Shown one piece after another: positions 9,398-17,715 of a stretch of DNA of 64,000 bases. Source of the stretch: an uncultured Eubacteriales bacterium. Lineage in GTDB: Bacteria; Bacillota; Clostridia; Oscillospirales; Oscillospiraceae. The DNA lies in contig UREY01000007.1 of NCBI GenBank assembly GCA_900546915.1, positions 14,695 through 78,694 of the forward strand, given 5' to 3'. A program made the translations under genes and the position numbers. How positions within the stretch are numbered: the stretch's first letter is position 1; each line of letters opens with the position of its first letter. The notes beneath the pieces are model-generated. The model was not told where the DNA came from and searched no databases. It worked only from the letters and a program-made list of their open reading frames with translations.

Positions 9398-10833
9398 GAA
9401 TTGCAATCGCCGCCTCTGAAGCCGCTCCTTATGCCAAATCCGGTGGTCTGGGCGACGTCATGCTGGGCCTGCCCCATGAGTTGGCGAAAATTCCAGGCAA
9501 TGAGGTCTGTCTGTTTCTTCCCTACTATAAGAAGATCAAAGAGAACCCGGCCTATGAAACGGAGCTTTGCGCCGAGTTTCGCGTGGGTCTGGCCTGGCGG
9601 GAGCAGTACGCCGGGCTGCATAAGCTGAAAACGAAGGGCCGGAAAAAACTGCCCACGGTGTACTTCATCGACAATGAGTACTATTTCGGCCGGGACGGCC
9701 TCTACGGCTACTTAGATGACGGCGAGCGGTATGCCTATTTTTCCAAAGCCGTACTGGACGCCATGGCGGTCCTTCAGTTTTATCCCGATGTCATCCAATC
9801 CAACGACTGGCAGACCGCTATGATTCCGGTATATCTGAACGCGCAATATCGGGGCGTCTTCCCCTATACCAAAACCGTCTTTACCATTCACAACATTGAA
9901 TATCAGGGCTGGGCCAATCCGGACTTCTTCGACAACGTCCTGGGGCTGCCGGAGTCCTTCCGCGGAATCCTGGACCTGACCGGCGGCGTCAATATGATGA
10001 AGGGCGCCATAGAATGCGCCGACGCCGTATCCACCGTCTCGGAGACCTATGCCCAGGAAATCCGCTATCCCTATTATGCCCACGGTTTAGACGGCGTTTT
10101 GTCCGGCTACTGGTACAAGCTGGTGGGCATCACCAACGGCGTAGACGTTTCGGTCTTCGATCCCTCCACCGATCCGGCCCTGGCGCAAAACTACTCCATG
10201 GAGAATTTTGCAGCCGGTAAGGCCGCCAACAAGGCCGCCATTCAGCGGGAGCTGGGTCTACCGGAGCGGCCCGAGCCTCCCATGATGGCCATGATCACCC
10301 GGTTGGCCGGACACAAAGGCATCGATTTGTTGTGTTACATCGCCCGGCGTCTGTTGTCCATGGATGTACAGCTGGTCATCCTGGGGACCGGCGAGCAGCG
10401 ATTTGAAAACTTCTTCCGCGGCCTGGCCGCTGAGTATCCGGACAAAGTCTCGGCCCAGTTGAAATTTGATTTGGGGCTGGCAAACCGGATTTACGCCGGT
10501 GCGGACGTATATCTTATGCCGTCGAAATCCGAGCCGTGCGGGCTGAGTCAGATGAACGCCATGCGCTACGGCACCGTTCCGGTGGTCAATGCCACCGGCG
10601 GTCTAAAGGACACCGTACCTCCTGTGGACCCCACGACCAACACCGGCTTGGGATACACGTTCCAAAGCTACAACGGAGACGATTTCTGGGGCGCCATCGA
10701 CCGCTGCCTGGGTCTGTACTGGCACGACCGGGACGGCTGGAACGACTTGATCCGCCGGGATATGTCCGCTGATTTCAGCTGGAAAAAGCCCGCAGAAAAA
10801 TACATGGAGCTGTTCCATCGGCTGAAAGGCTGA
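9394..10833 (+). CDS. glgA: Glycogen synthase (GT5)
   Basis: 479 aa. Transfers glucose from ADP-glucose to the growing alpha-1,4 chain. The N-terminal ADP-glucose loop YAKSGGLGDVMLGLPHEL (the KxGGLGDV motif), the HNIEYQG region and the C-terminal EPCGLSQMNAMRYGT are present. The ATG overlaps the glgD TGA by 4 nt (ATGA), so translation is probably coupled. Length and domain order are normal for GT5. Confidence 0.96.
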   Translation: MRIAIAASEAAPYAKSGGLGDVMLGLPHELAKIPGNEVCLFLPYYKKIKENPAYETELCAEFRVGLAWREQYAGLHKLKTKGRKKLPTVYFIDNEYYFGRDGLYGYLDDGERYAYFSKAVLDAMAVLQFYPDVIQSNDWQTAMIPVYLNAQYRGVFPYTKTVFTIHNIEYQGWANPDFFDNVLGLPESFRGILDLTGGVNMMKGAIECADAVSTVSETYAQEIRYPYYAHGLDGVLSGYWYKLVGITNGVDVSVFDPSTDPALAQNYSMENFAAGKAANKAAIQRELGLPERPEPPMMAMITRLAGHKGIDLLCYIARRLLSMDVQLVILGTGEQRFENFFRGLAAEYPDKVSAQLKFDLGLANRIYAGADVYLMPSKSEPCGLSQMNAMRYGTVPVVNATGGLKDTVPPVDPTTNTGLGYTFQSYNGDDFWGAIDRCLGLYWHDRDGWNDLIRRDMSADFSWKKPAEKYMELFHRLKG

Positions 10834-10851
10834 TTTCTCTCTTCCTGTGGC

Positions 10852-10881
10852 GGGCGCGTCGTAATGTGTTGCGGCGCGCCC
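10852..10881 (+). terminator. Hairpin after glgA, weak terminator or processing site
   Basis: 10-bp stem with one wobble (GGGCGCGTCG/CGGCGCGCCC), loop of 10, followed by ACTGTTTCAC rather than a T-run. It could be partial attenuation between glgA and the GH13 gene, and a second GC stem (CCGGCC/GGCCGG) follows near 10900. Function uncertain. Confidence 0.35.
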
Positions 10882-10957
10882 ACTGTTTCACAGGAATACA
10901 CCGGCCTGTACATGCTGTGTCGGCCGGCCTCTATTTCTTTGATAAGGAGCCGCATTT

Positions 10958-12808
10958 ATGCTTCGTATTCTGTTCAACAGCCGGAACGCCTCCTATAAAG
11001 AACCTTTCGGTACGATCACCCCGGAGCAACTCTGTACCCTGCGGGTTCAGATCCCCGAGCACTGCCAAACCCGGGAAGCAACATGCCGCCTGCTCCGGGA
11101 AGACGGGTCCCTGCACACGGAGGTTCCCCTTCAGCGGATCGCCGTCCAGTCCCCCTATGAAACCTGGTCCTGCCGGTTCACCTTGGAAGAAGGCCTATAT
11201 TTCTACTTCTTCCGGATCACCACCGCCCACGAGACCTTCTCCCTCCTGCGTCAGGGAGAGGACACCAATATGGAAGCCGGAGACTGGTGGCAGCTGAGCT
11301 GCGTCCCGAAAAACGCGGAAACCCCGGAATGGGCGCAAGGGGCTATCATTTATCAGATTTTTCCGGACCGGTTCGCAAAATCCGGCAATTGTGACCTCAC
11401 CGGGAAATTAGAGCCCTATACCGTTCACCAAAATTGGAATGAAGAAGTCCACTGGCAGCCTACCGAACGGGGAGAAGTGCTGAACAACGATTTCTTCGGC
11501 GGAAATTTTCGGGGTATTACAGAAAAGCTGCCTTACCTTGCCTCCTTGGGCGTCACCATATTATACCTGAACCCCATTTCCAAAGCGTTCTCCAGTCACC
11601 GGTACGACACCGGCGATTATAAAACCCCCGATCCCATGTTGGGCACCCACGCCGATTTCATCCAGCTGTGCCGGGAGGCCCGAAAATTAAACATCCACGT
11701 CATTCTGGACGGCGTTTTTTCCCATACCGGCTCCAACAGCCTGTACTTCGATCGCTACGGCGCCTTCGGAGGCCATGGCGCATACACCGACCCCAACTCC
11801 CCCTACCGCAGCTGGTACCAGTTTTATCATTACCCCGACTCTTACAACTGCTGGTGGAATTTTGATACCCTTCCCTGTGTGAACAAAATGGACCCCTCCT
11901 ATTTGGAATATATGATCGACGGCCAGGACAGCGTGGTCGCGCACTGGCTTCGCCTGGGAGCCGACGGCTTCCGGTTGGACGTGGTGGACGAATTGCCGGA
12001 CGAATTCGTCCTGCGGTTGAAAAAGAGAATGCGGGAAATTAAGCCCGACGCCCTGCTCATGGGCGAGGTCTGGGAGGACGCCTCCAATAAAATTGCTTAC
12101 GACACCCGCCGCCGTTATTTCGTCGACGGTGAATTGGACAGCGTGATGAACTATCCCTACCGGAAGGCCGTCATCGACTTCCTGCGCCAGCGGGACGACG
12201 GCAAGGGATTCCGGGAGGCCGTCATGACCATCGCGGAGAATTATCCGCCCCAGGTACTGGCCTGCTGTATGAATCACCTGGGCACCCACGACACGCCGCG
12301 GATCCTGACGGCGCTGATGGATGACTTTGAAGGCAGCCGGGCGGAAAAAGCCGCCCGCCACCTGTCCCCCGGGCAGCTTTTGGTGGCCAAAGAGCGGCTG
12401 CGGATGGCCTCCTTCCTCCAGTTCGTTCTGCCCGGCGCCCCCTCGGTGTACTATGGAGATGAAGCCGGCATGGAGGGCTATGCCGATCCCTTCAACCGGA
12501 GAACCTACCCCTGGGGACGGGAGGATCCGGACCTGCTGGCCCATTACCGGCGGTTGGGACAGCTCCGGCGGGACAACCCCGCCCTGCGCAGTCCTGCAAT
12601 TGAATTCTTTGCCGCCGCAGACGGCCGTCTGGGCTTCCTTCGTTCCGCCAACCGGTCTCTGGCACAGAGGGTGGAAGTTTATGTAAACCGAACGGGAGAT
12701 CCCTGGCAGATCACCCCCGGACGGCTTTTACTGGGCCACAATTTAGAGACCGTCGCTCCGGATTCTCTGATCCTCTTGCCCAACGGTTTTTGCGCTTTGG
12801 AGGTCTGA
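10958..12808 (+). CDS. GH13 alpha-glucan hydrolase (neopullulanase/cyclomaltodextrinase-like)
   Basis: 616 aa. The N-terminal ~120 residues look like a CBM34-type beta domain. The catalytic barrel shows DGVFSHTG (region I), DGFRLDVVDELPDEF (nucleophile Asp), MGEVWEDA (acid/base Glu) and NHLGTHDTPR (third Asp). No signal peptide is visible, so it acts in the cytosol, probably on glycogen or imported maltodextrins. SD AAGGAGCC precedes the ATG. It follows glgA by 124 bp and may be co-transcribed. Substrate class (neopullulanase, maltogenic amylase, cyclomaltodextrinase) cannot be separated by eye. Confidence 0.9.
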   Translation: MLRILFNSRNASYKEPFGTITPEQLCTLRVQIPEHCQTREATCRLLREDGSLHTEVPLQRIAVQSPYETWSCRFTLEEGLYFYFFRITTAHETFSLLRQGEDTNMEAGDWWQLSCVPKNAETPEWAQGAIIYQIFPDRFAKSGNCDLTGKLEPYTVHQNWNEEVHWQPTERGEVLNNDFFGGNFRGITEKLPYLASLGVTILYLNPISKAFSSHRYDTGDYKTPDPMLGTHADFIQLCREARKLNIHVILDGVFSHTGSNSLYFDRYGAFGGHGAYTDPNSPYRSWYQFYHYPDSYNCWWNFDTLPCVNKMDPSYLEYMIDGQDSVVAHWLRLGADGFRLDVVDELPDEFVLRLKKRMREIKPDALLMGEVWEDASNKIAYDTRRRYFVDGELDSVMNYPYRKAVIDFLRQRDDGKGFREAVMTIAENYPPQVLACCMNHLGTHDTPRILTALMDDFEGSRAEKAARHLSPGQLLVAKERLRMASFLQFVLPGAPSVYYGDEAGMEGYADPFNRRTYPWGREDPDLLAHYRRLGQLRRDNPALRSPAIEFFAAADGRLGFLRSANRSLAQRVEVYVNRTGDPWQITPGRLLLGHNLETVAPDSLILLPNGFCALEV

Positions 12809-12811
12809 AGG

Positions 12812-12994
12812 ATGTCGAAAGAAATGATTTTCTCCGGCTATTGCCGGGTTCTGGATCAGAGCCGCATGGTCATGACTGAGTGGGAAGACCGGGACCTTCT
12901 GGACGCGGATTGCTGCTACGGCGCATGTGTTCACCAAAACACCTGTGAAATCGCCAAGAAAATTTCCGCCCTTTTGGAGGAAGCCACGCAATAG
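12812..12994 (+). CDS. Small Cys-containing protein coupled to the GH13 gene, function unknown
   Basis: 60 aa; starts 3 nt after the GH13 stop with GGAGG from the end of that gene as SD, so translation is coupled. The core reads DLLDADCCYGACVHQNTCEI: a CC-x3-C-x4-C pattern that could bind a metal or [Fe-S], or form disulfides. No signal peptide or membrane segment. Not recognised with confidence as any named family; the tight coupling suggests a role with alpha-glucan degradation or simply a conserved gene order. Confidence 0.7.
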   Translation: MSKEMIFSGYCRVLDQSRMVMTEWEDRDLLDADCCYGACVHQNTCEIAKKISALLEEATQ

Positions 12995-13090
12995 ACACAA
13001 CACCCCCCACGCCTCTCCAGAACAGCCACGCCGGCAATTCATCTCCAAAAACGGCTGCCCCACTCGGAACTTTGAAAAGGAGGTGGCCCC

Positions 13091-13240
13091 ATGACAAACC
13101 GTCGAAAGATTTGCCCGGTGCTGCTTGCCGTCATCCTGCTCTTTTCCATAAATGCACCGACGCCTACCCGGACGGATACCGGACGCCTCAGGACGCCGGC
13201 GGCAAAACGGTCCCCTACCCCGGCGTCTCTGTCAGCCTGA
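13091..13240 (+). pseudogene. Short secreted/lipoprotein-like reading frame, probably frameshifted
   Basis: A strong SD (AAAAGGAGG, 13075-13083) precedes an ATG opening MTNRRKICPVLLAVILLFS, a convincing signal peptide core, but the frame soon turns into Pro/Thr/Arg-rich residues and stops after 49 codons. In the -1 frame (13153-13296) the sequence reads on as a more protein-like stretch starting CTDAYPDGYRTPQDAGG and ending LVIPQQFLDAGSRS. A one-base change near 13150 would join signal peptide and Cys into a small lipoprotein. Either a pseudogene or a sequencing error. Confidence 0.4.
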
Positions 13241-13320
13241 CCGCAGGAAATCTGGTGATCCCCCAACAGTTTCTAGACGCCGGTAGTCGTTCCTAAATTC
13301 CAACCCTCCGGTACAAAATG

Positions 13321-13348
13321 AGGCCCGCTGCCAAGCTGCAGCGGGCCT
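13321..13348 (-). terminator. Terminator between convergent genes near 13.3 kb
   Basis: Perfect 11-bp stem AGGCCCGCTGC/GCAGCGGGCCT with a 6-nt loop; on the minus strand it is followed by CATTTTGTAC. It lies just past the stop of the leftward flavoprotein gene and can also limit rightward read-through. Confidence 0.6.
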
Positions 13349-13383
13349 AATGTATGAGATCTTACCTCTATCAAGAAGGACGG

Positions 13384-14244
13384 CTACCGGCCGTTCACAT
13401 ACCGCACGGCGGAAAGGCCCGCCTGGGCGCCCTGGGCCGCAGCCTTGGCCACCTGCAGCAGTCCTCCGGTACAATCCCCGGCAGCAAACAAACCGGGCAC
13501 ATTGGTGGCCATGGCCTCATCCACCGCAATCTTTCCATGCTCCGTCAGAAGCCCCACCTTTCGGGCCAGGTCTCCGCTGCCGGCGGTGCCCAACGCCACA
13601 AACAGGCGGCTGACCTCCAGAGATTGCCCGCCGGCAAACCGAACGGCAGATAGAATCCCTTCCTTCCCCTCCAGCGCCTCCACAGGCCGCACATCCACCT
13701 GCAAGCCCTGGGGCAAGGCGTCCGGGGCGCTCTCCCCATTGGTGAGCAGCGTCACCTGCCCGGCCAGAGGCAAAAGAACTCCGGCCTCATGCAGTGCATA
13801 CGCCCCCGCGCCCAGTACCGCAACCTGCTTTCCGCGGCAGAAAAAACCGTCGCACACCGCACAATAGCTGACTCCGGCTCCGTCAAAGGCATCCAGGCCT
13901 GCAATCCCAGGCCGTCTTCTCTGGGTACCGGTTGCCAAAACAACCGCCTTTGCAGACAGCGTCCCATGGGTCGTCTCCGCTTCCAGACCCTCCGGACCAA
14001 ACCCCAAGCCCAAAACCTGCGCGCGGAGCACCGTCACACCCAAGGCCTCAGCTTGCTCCAGCCCCCGCTCAAACAACGCCGGGCCGTGAATCGGAGCGGG
14101 AAATCCGTAAAAATTCTCGATCTTTTCGGCTCTTGCCAAAGCGCCGCCATCTTGATATACCAACGTCACGGCTTTCCCCGCCCGGGCGGCGTAAATGGCC
14201 GCAGTCGCCCCTGCAGGTCCTCCGCCCAACACCAAAATATCCAT
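13384..14244 (-). CDS. Thioredoxin reductase-like FAD flavoprotein
   Basis: 286 aa. FAD loop LVLGGGPAGATAAIYAARAG at residue ~4, redox-active CAVC in SYCAVCDGFF at about 120, and C-terminal FAD motif NVPGLFAAGDCTGG. The central nucleotide domain has VLGAGAYALHEAG, but the usual HRRxxxRA motif that grips NADPH 2'-phosphate is replaced by LLTNGESAPDAL. It would reduce thioredoxin or a similar disulfide partner; the electron donor may not be NADPH. ATG 14244 follows GAGGTAAGACG and lies 4 nt after the glucokinase stop, so the two are an operon. No thioredoxin gene is adjacent. Confidence 0.85.
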   Translation of the reverse strand: MDILVLGGGPAGATAAIYAARAGKAVTLVYQDGGALARAEKIENFYGFPAPIHGPALFERGLEQAEALGVTVLRAQVLGLGFGPEGLEAETTHGTLSAKAVVLATGTQRRRPGIAGLDAFDGAGVSYCAVCDGFFCRGKQVAVLGAGAYALHEAGVLLPLAGQVTLLTNGESAPDALPQGLQVDVRPVEALEGKEGILSAVRFAGGQSLEVSRLFVALGTAGSGDLARKVGLLTEHGKIAVDEAMATNVPGLFAAGDCTGGLLQVAKAAAQGAQAGLSAVRYVNGR

Positions 14245-14248
14245 CGTC

Positions 14249-15196
14249 TTACCTCCCAAATGCATCCAGCGCCAGTTTAAAGCTGCCGTAAATGCCGGCA
14301 TCGTTGCCCAGCTCGGCCAAGGCAAAGGTGATCTCCCGTCCAGTATGGAACATGTAAGGAAGGAAATGCTTCCGCACGCCATCCAGCAAGGGGCGGCCTG
14401 CCTTGGACACGCCGCCTCCCAAAAGTACGGCCTCCGGGTCTATTACGCAGCACACATCTGCCAGGAATTGGCCCAGGAAGTCGAAATATTCCTCCTGGAT
14501 TTCCAGCGCCAGGGTATCACCCCCGGCGCATAAGTCAAAAATATCCTTACAGGTGAAATGCTCCATTTCCCGCAGAGGAGACGGCGTAGCGCTACACGCC
14601 ATCCGGCGGCGGGCCAGACGGACTATGCCGTTGGCCGAGCCGTACTGCTCCGCGCAGCCCCGCTTGCCGCAGCTGCACATGTCTGTTTCTTCCTTCCGCA
14701 TGGGCATATGGCTGATCTCCCCACCGGCGCCGTGGGCGCCGTAGAGAATCCTCCCGTCCACCACAATGCCGCCGCCGATTCCGGTGCCCAGGGTAACCAG
14801 GATCATACTGTGGTAGCTCCGTCCCCCGCCCTTCCAGCATTCGCCCAGTGCCGCCACATTGGCGTCGTTGCCCGCTTTCACCGGCAGCCCCGTGAGATCC
14901 GACAGCACCTGCTGGATGGAAAAGGTTCCCCATCCCAGATTGGCACACCGGTTTACCACGCCGTCCCGGCTCACGGGACCCGGAACCCCGATGCCAAGTC
15001 CTAAAATCTGCTCCCGGGACAGGTTGTGCCGGGCCGTGCACGCCCGAACGGCAGCCGCCACATCCGGCAAAACAGCCGCGCCGCCGTGTTCCGTGCGGGT
15101 GGGAATTTCCCATTTCTCCATCCGGTCTCCCGCCTCCGAAAACAGCCCCAGCTTGATGGACGTTCCTCCCACATCCACACCAAAACCGTATCTCAT
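14249..15196 (-). CDS. glcK: ROK-family glucokinase
   Basis: 315 aa. Phosphorylates glucose to glucose-6-phosphate. ATP loop GFGVDVGGTSIKLGLF at the N-terminus, sugar-site GNDANVAALGE, LVTLGTGIGGG, and the zinc motif CSCGKRGCAEQYGS of bacterial ROK glucokinases. SD TTAGGAGACC before the ATG. It heads an operon with the thioredoxin-reductase-like gene and is divergent from pgi, which uses its product. The ROK specificity is inferred from these motifs and the pgi neighbour. Confidence 0.92.
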   Translation of the reverse strand: MRYGFGVDVGGTSIKLGLFSEAGDRMEKWEIPTRTEHGGAAVLPDVAAAVRACTARHNLSREQILGLGIGVPGPVSRDGVVNRCANLGWGTFSIQQVLSDLTGLPVKAGNDANVAALGECWKGGGRSYHSMILVTLGTGIGGGIVVDGRILYGAHGAGGEISHMPMRKEETDMCSCGKRGCAEQYGSANGIVRLARRRMACSATPSPLREMEHFTCKDIFDLCAGGDTLALEIQEEYFDFLGQFLADVCCVIDPEAVLLGGGVSKAGRPLLDGVRKHFLPYMFHTGREITFALAELGNDAGIYGSFKLALDAFGR

Positions 15197-15310
15197 ACCA
15201 TGGTCTCCTAATTTCCGGCTGAATCCAGCAGCCTGTTTTTCCGATTCTGCGTCCGGGGCCTCCCATTGTGCGCAGCCCGGACCCCTTTTCTTGCGGACTC
15301 ATTTCCACTC

Positions 15311-15339
15311 ATTTTATCACAGGCCGCTCCGGCTTTCAA
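15311..15339 (-). promoter_or_regulatory. Promoter of glcK operon
   Basis: Minus strand TTGAAA (15334-15339), 17 bp, TAAAAT (15311-15316). Gives a leader of about 110 nt before the glcK ATG. Confidence 0.6.
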
Positions 15340-15427
15340 TGAAAAAAGCGCCTGGCTGCCGGGTAGATCCTCCTTCCTTGGGGCCGCCCAGCCCCTGGAT
15401 TTCTTCTCGCGCCCCACAAAATAGTCC

Positions 15428-15456
15428 TTGCGTTTCCCTTCGATTTGCGATACCAT
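15428..15456 (+). promoter_or_regulatory. Candidate pgi promoter
   Basis: TTGCGT (15428-15433), 17 bp, TACCAT (15451-15456). A weaker match than neighbouring promoters, and other -10-like hexamers (ATAATA, TATGAT) lie close by. Confidence 0.4.
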
Positions 15457-15520
15457 AATAATACATCGGGCTATGATGGCCTGAATTTGCAACAATTACT
15501 GGAAAGGATGTGCATATACC

Positions 15521-16831
15521 ATGATTCGAGTTGATATATCCAACGTATGGGGGCAACTGGCGTTGCCGGATTTGTTGGCTTTGGAAAAAGAAGTCTCTGC
15601 TGCACATAAGACCTTGGCTGAGGGCACCGGCGAAGGCAACGATTTCTTAGGTTGGCTGAACCTGCCCACCTACGAGGAGACAGCGGAAATGCAACGCATT
15701 TCCCAGGCCGCCGCGCGGATTCGGGAAAACTCCGAGGCCTTTGTCGTTGTGGGAATCGGCGGCTCCTATTTGGGACCCCGGGCCGCAATTGAGCTCATGT
15801 ACGGAGCCAACCACAATTTGCAGCGCGGCGTAAAAGGCAACCCGCAGATCTTCTTTGCCGGCAACGGCTTGTCCACCCGGGCCTGGAACGAGCTGGCCGG
15901 TGAGCTGGACGGGAAGGACTTTTCCGTCGTTTTCATTTCCAAATCCGGCACCACCACCGAACCGGCCATTGCCACCCGGGCCCTGCGCTGGATGCTGGAG
16001 CGGAAATACGGCACCGACGGAGCCAAAAACCGGATTTTCACCATCACCGACCCCTGTAAGGGCGCCCTGCGGCAGATGTCGATGGAAGAGGGTTGGGAGA
16101 CCTTTGTCATTCCGCCCGATGTGGGAGGCCGGTTCAGCGTGCTGTCCCCGGTGGGCCTGTTGCCGATGGCCGTCGCCGGCATTCGCATTTGCGACGTGAT
16201 GCTGGGCGCAGCCAAGGCCAAGAAGGACTATGACCTGCGCTCCTTTGAGAATCCCGTGTGGCTGTACGCCGCCATTCGGAACCTGCTGTACCGGAAGGGA
16301 AAGGTCATCGAGCTGCTGACCTCCTTTGAGCCTGCCTTTAAAATGATGGGCGGCTGGTGGCAACAGCTGTTCGGCGAATCCGAAGGAAAAGACGGCAAGG
16401 GTCTCTTCCCGGTCACCGCCGAATTTACCGCCGACCTTCACTCCCTGGGTCAAATGATTCAGCAGGGACAGCGGAACCTGTTTGAAACCATGGTCCGCTT
16501 CGCCCCGCCTGCCAGGACCGTAACCGTGGGCTCCGACTGGAAAAACCTGGACGGCCTCAACTATTTGGAGGGCAAAACCCTGGACTTCGTAGACGAGCAG
16601 GCCTTCCGGGGCACCGTTGCGGCCCATGTCGACGGCGGCGTTCCGGTGATCACCATGGATATGGGAGAGCTGGATGACATGAAGCTGGGCGAGCTGTTCT
16701 ATTTCTTCGAGCTGTCCTGCGGCATTTCCGCATATATGCTGGGAGTCAATCCCTTCAACCAGCCCGGCGTGGAATTTTATAAGCGAAACATGTTCCAGCT
16801 CTTGGGAAAGCCCGGATATGAGAAAAAGTAA
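15521..16831 (+). CDS. pgi: Glucose-6-phosphate isomerase
   Basis: 436 aa. Interconverts glucose-6-phosphate and fructose-6-phosphate. Motifs VGIGGSYLGPRA, FISKSGTTTEPAIA (phosphate site) and the C-terminal NPFNQPGVEFYK (catalytic region near the end) are intact. SD GGAAAGGATG upstream. It is divergent from glucokinase, so the pair links free glucose to glycolysis and, through phosphoglucomutase (not in the window), to the glg operon. Confidence 0.96.
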   Translation: MIRVDISNVWGQLALPDLLALEKEVSAAHKTLAEGTGEGNDFLGWLNLPTYEETAEMQRISQAAARIRENSEAFVVVGIGGSYLGPRAAIELMYGANHNLQRGVKGNPQIFFAGNGLSTRAWNELAGELDGKDFSVVFISKSGTTTEPAIATRALRWMLERKYGTDGAKNRIFTITDPCKGALRQMSMEEGWETFVIPPDVGGRFSVLSPVGLLPMAVAGIRICDVMLGAAKAKKDYDLRSFENPVWLYAAIRNLLYRKGKVIELLTSFEPAFKMMGGWWQQLFGESEGKDGKGLFPVTAEFTADLHSLGQMIQQGQRNLFETMVRFAPPARTVTVGSDWKNLDGLNYLEGKTLDFVDEQAFRGTVAAHVDGGVPVITMDMGELDDMKLGELFYFFELSCGISAYMLGVNPFNQPGVEFYKRNMFQLLGKPGYEKK

Positions 16832-16981
16832 TGCCCGCTGGAGCGCTTCCTTCTGATGCTTTGGCGTAATTTCCCTATGGTCTGCCTGTGAATTTTCCAT
16901 GAAAACAGTTGCAAATCTCATGGGGAACTGGTAAAATAATAGAACAAGCCGGCCCGCCGGTGCTGCAAGGAGGAGATACCA

Positions 16982-17389
16982 ATGGTTAAGGTAATTATGG
17001 GGCTGAAGGGCTCCGGTAAGACCAAGCAGTTGGTCAAAGATATCAACGAAGCTGTCCAAAGCGAAACAGGCAGCGTAGTTTGTGTGGAATTTGGTAAAAA
17101 GCTGACCTATGACATCGATTACCGCGTCCGCCTCATCGACGCGAAAGAATATGCCGTCACAGATTCCACTCTGTTAAAAGGGTTCATCAGTGGTCTGCAC
17201 GCCGGCAATTTCGACATTACCCACGTGTTCATCGAAAGCCTGTATAAAATCATCGGCGAGGACCGGGCAACCGGAGAGGCTTTTGTGGCATGGTGCGAAA
17301 AATTCGGCGCTGCCAATGATATGCGCTTTACCATCACCATTTCCGACGAACCTGAAAAGGCTTCTGAGGCTATGAAAAAATATTTGTAA
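16982..17389 (+). CDS. Small P-loop NTPase-like protein, function unknown
   Basis: 135 aa. Opens MVKVIMGLKGSGKT, a clear Walker A (Lys13-Thr14), and a hydrophobic strand ending in an acid, DITHVFIES, at about residue 74 could be Walker B. No membrane segment or partner domain. SD AAGGAGGAG before ATG; it follows pgi by 150 bp with its own strong terminator. Similar short P-loop proteins are sometimes mislabelled as PilT in databases; nothing here supports a pilus role. Confidence 0.8.
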   Translation: MVKVIMGLKGSGKTKQLVKDINEAVQSETGSVVCVEFGKKLTYDIDYRVRLIDAKEYAVTDSTLLKGFISGLHAGNFDITHVFIESLYKIIGEDRATGEAFVAWCEKFGAANDMRFTITISDEPEKASEAMKKYL

Positions 17390-17407
17390 TTCGATCCATA
17401 CACTGAA

Positions 17408-17441
17408 GGGTCCGCCGCAAACGCTTGCGGCGGACCCTTTT
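17408..17441 (+). terminator. Strong intrinsic terminator after the P-loop gene
   Basis: 13-bp perfect stem GGGTCCGCCGCAA/TTGCGGCGGACCC, ACGC loop, then TTTT. An imperfect second copy of the same hairpin lies at 17615-17644. Confidence 0.85.
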
Positions 17442-17466
17442 CAGCTTGTCAAAAAGCCATGCAGAG

Positions 17467-17644
17467 TTTGCCGCCGACGGCGGCAAATAAGATCAAAACC
17501 GTTTCGGCCGGGGCGTGCACCTGGACGAAACCACTTTCCGGCTGCAAGTGATCCGCGCGGCAGACGGCAAAAGCTTGTCGAAAAGGCCGTAGGGGGTTTT
17601 CCTCCGTCTCAAAAGGGTCCGCCGTAAATGCTTGCGGCGGACCC
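17467..17644. repeat. Intergenic stem-loop and short-repeat region
   Basis: No gene was seen between 17442 and 17715. It contains a hairpin TTTGCCGCC/GGCGGCAAA (17467-17487), two copies of AGCTTGTC(A/G)AAAAG (17443 and 17572), and a near-copy of the upstream terminator at 17615-17644 (10-bp perfect stem GGGTCCGCCG plus two A-T pairs). The second terminator copy is well placed to end the leftward or rightward transcript between the convergent genes. Confidence 0.6.
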
Positions 17645-17715
17645 TTCTATCCTACCTCAAATTGTATGAGAGCGTCCGTCCTTCCTCCGGCGTGCCGGGG
17701 CAGCGCGCCCGGCAA

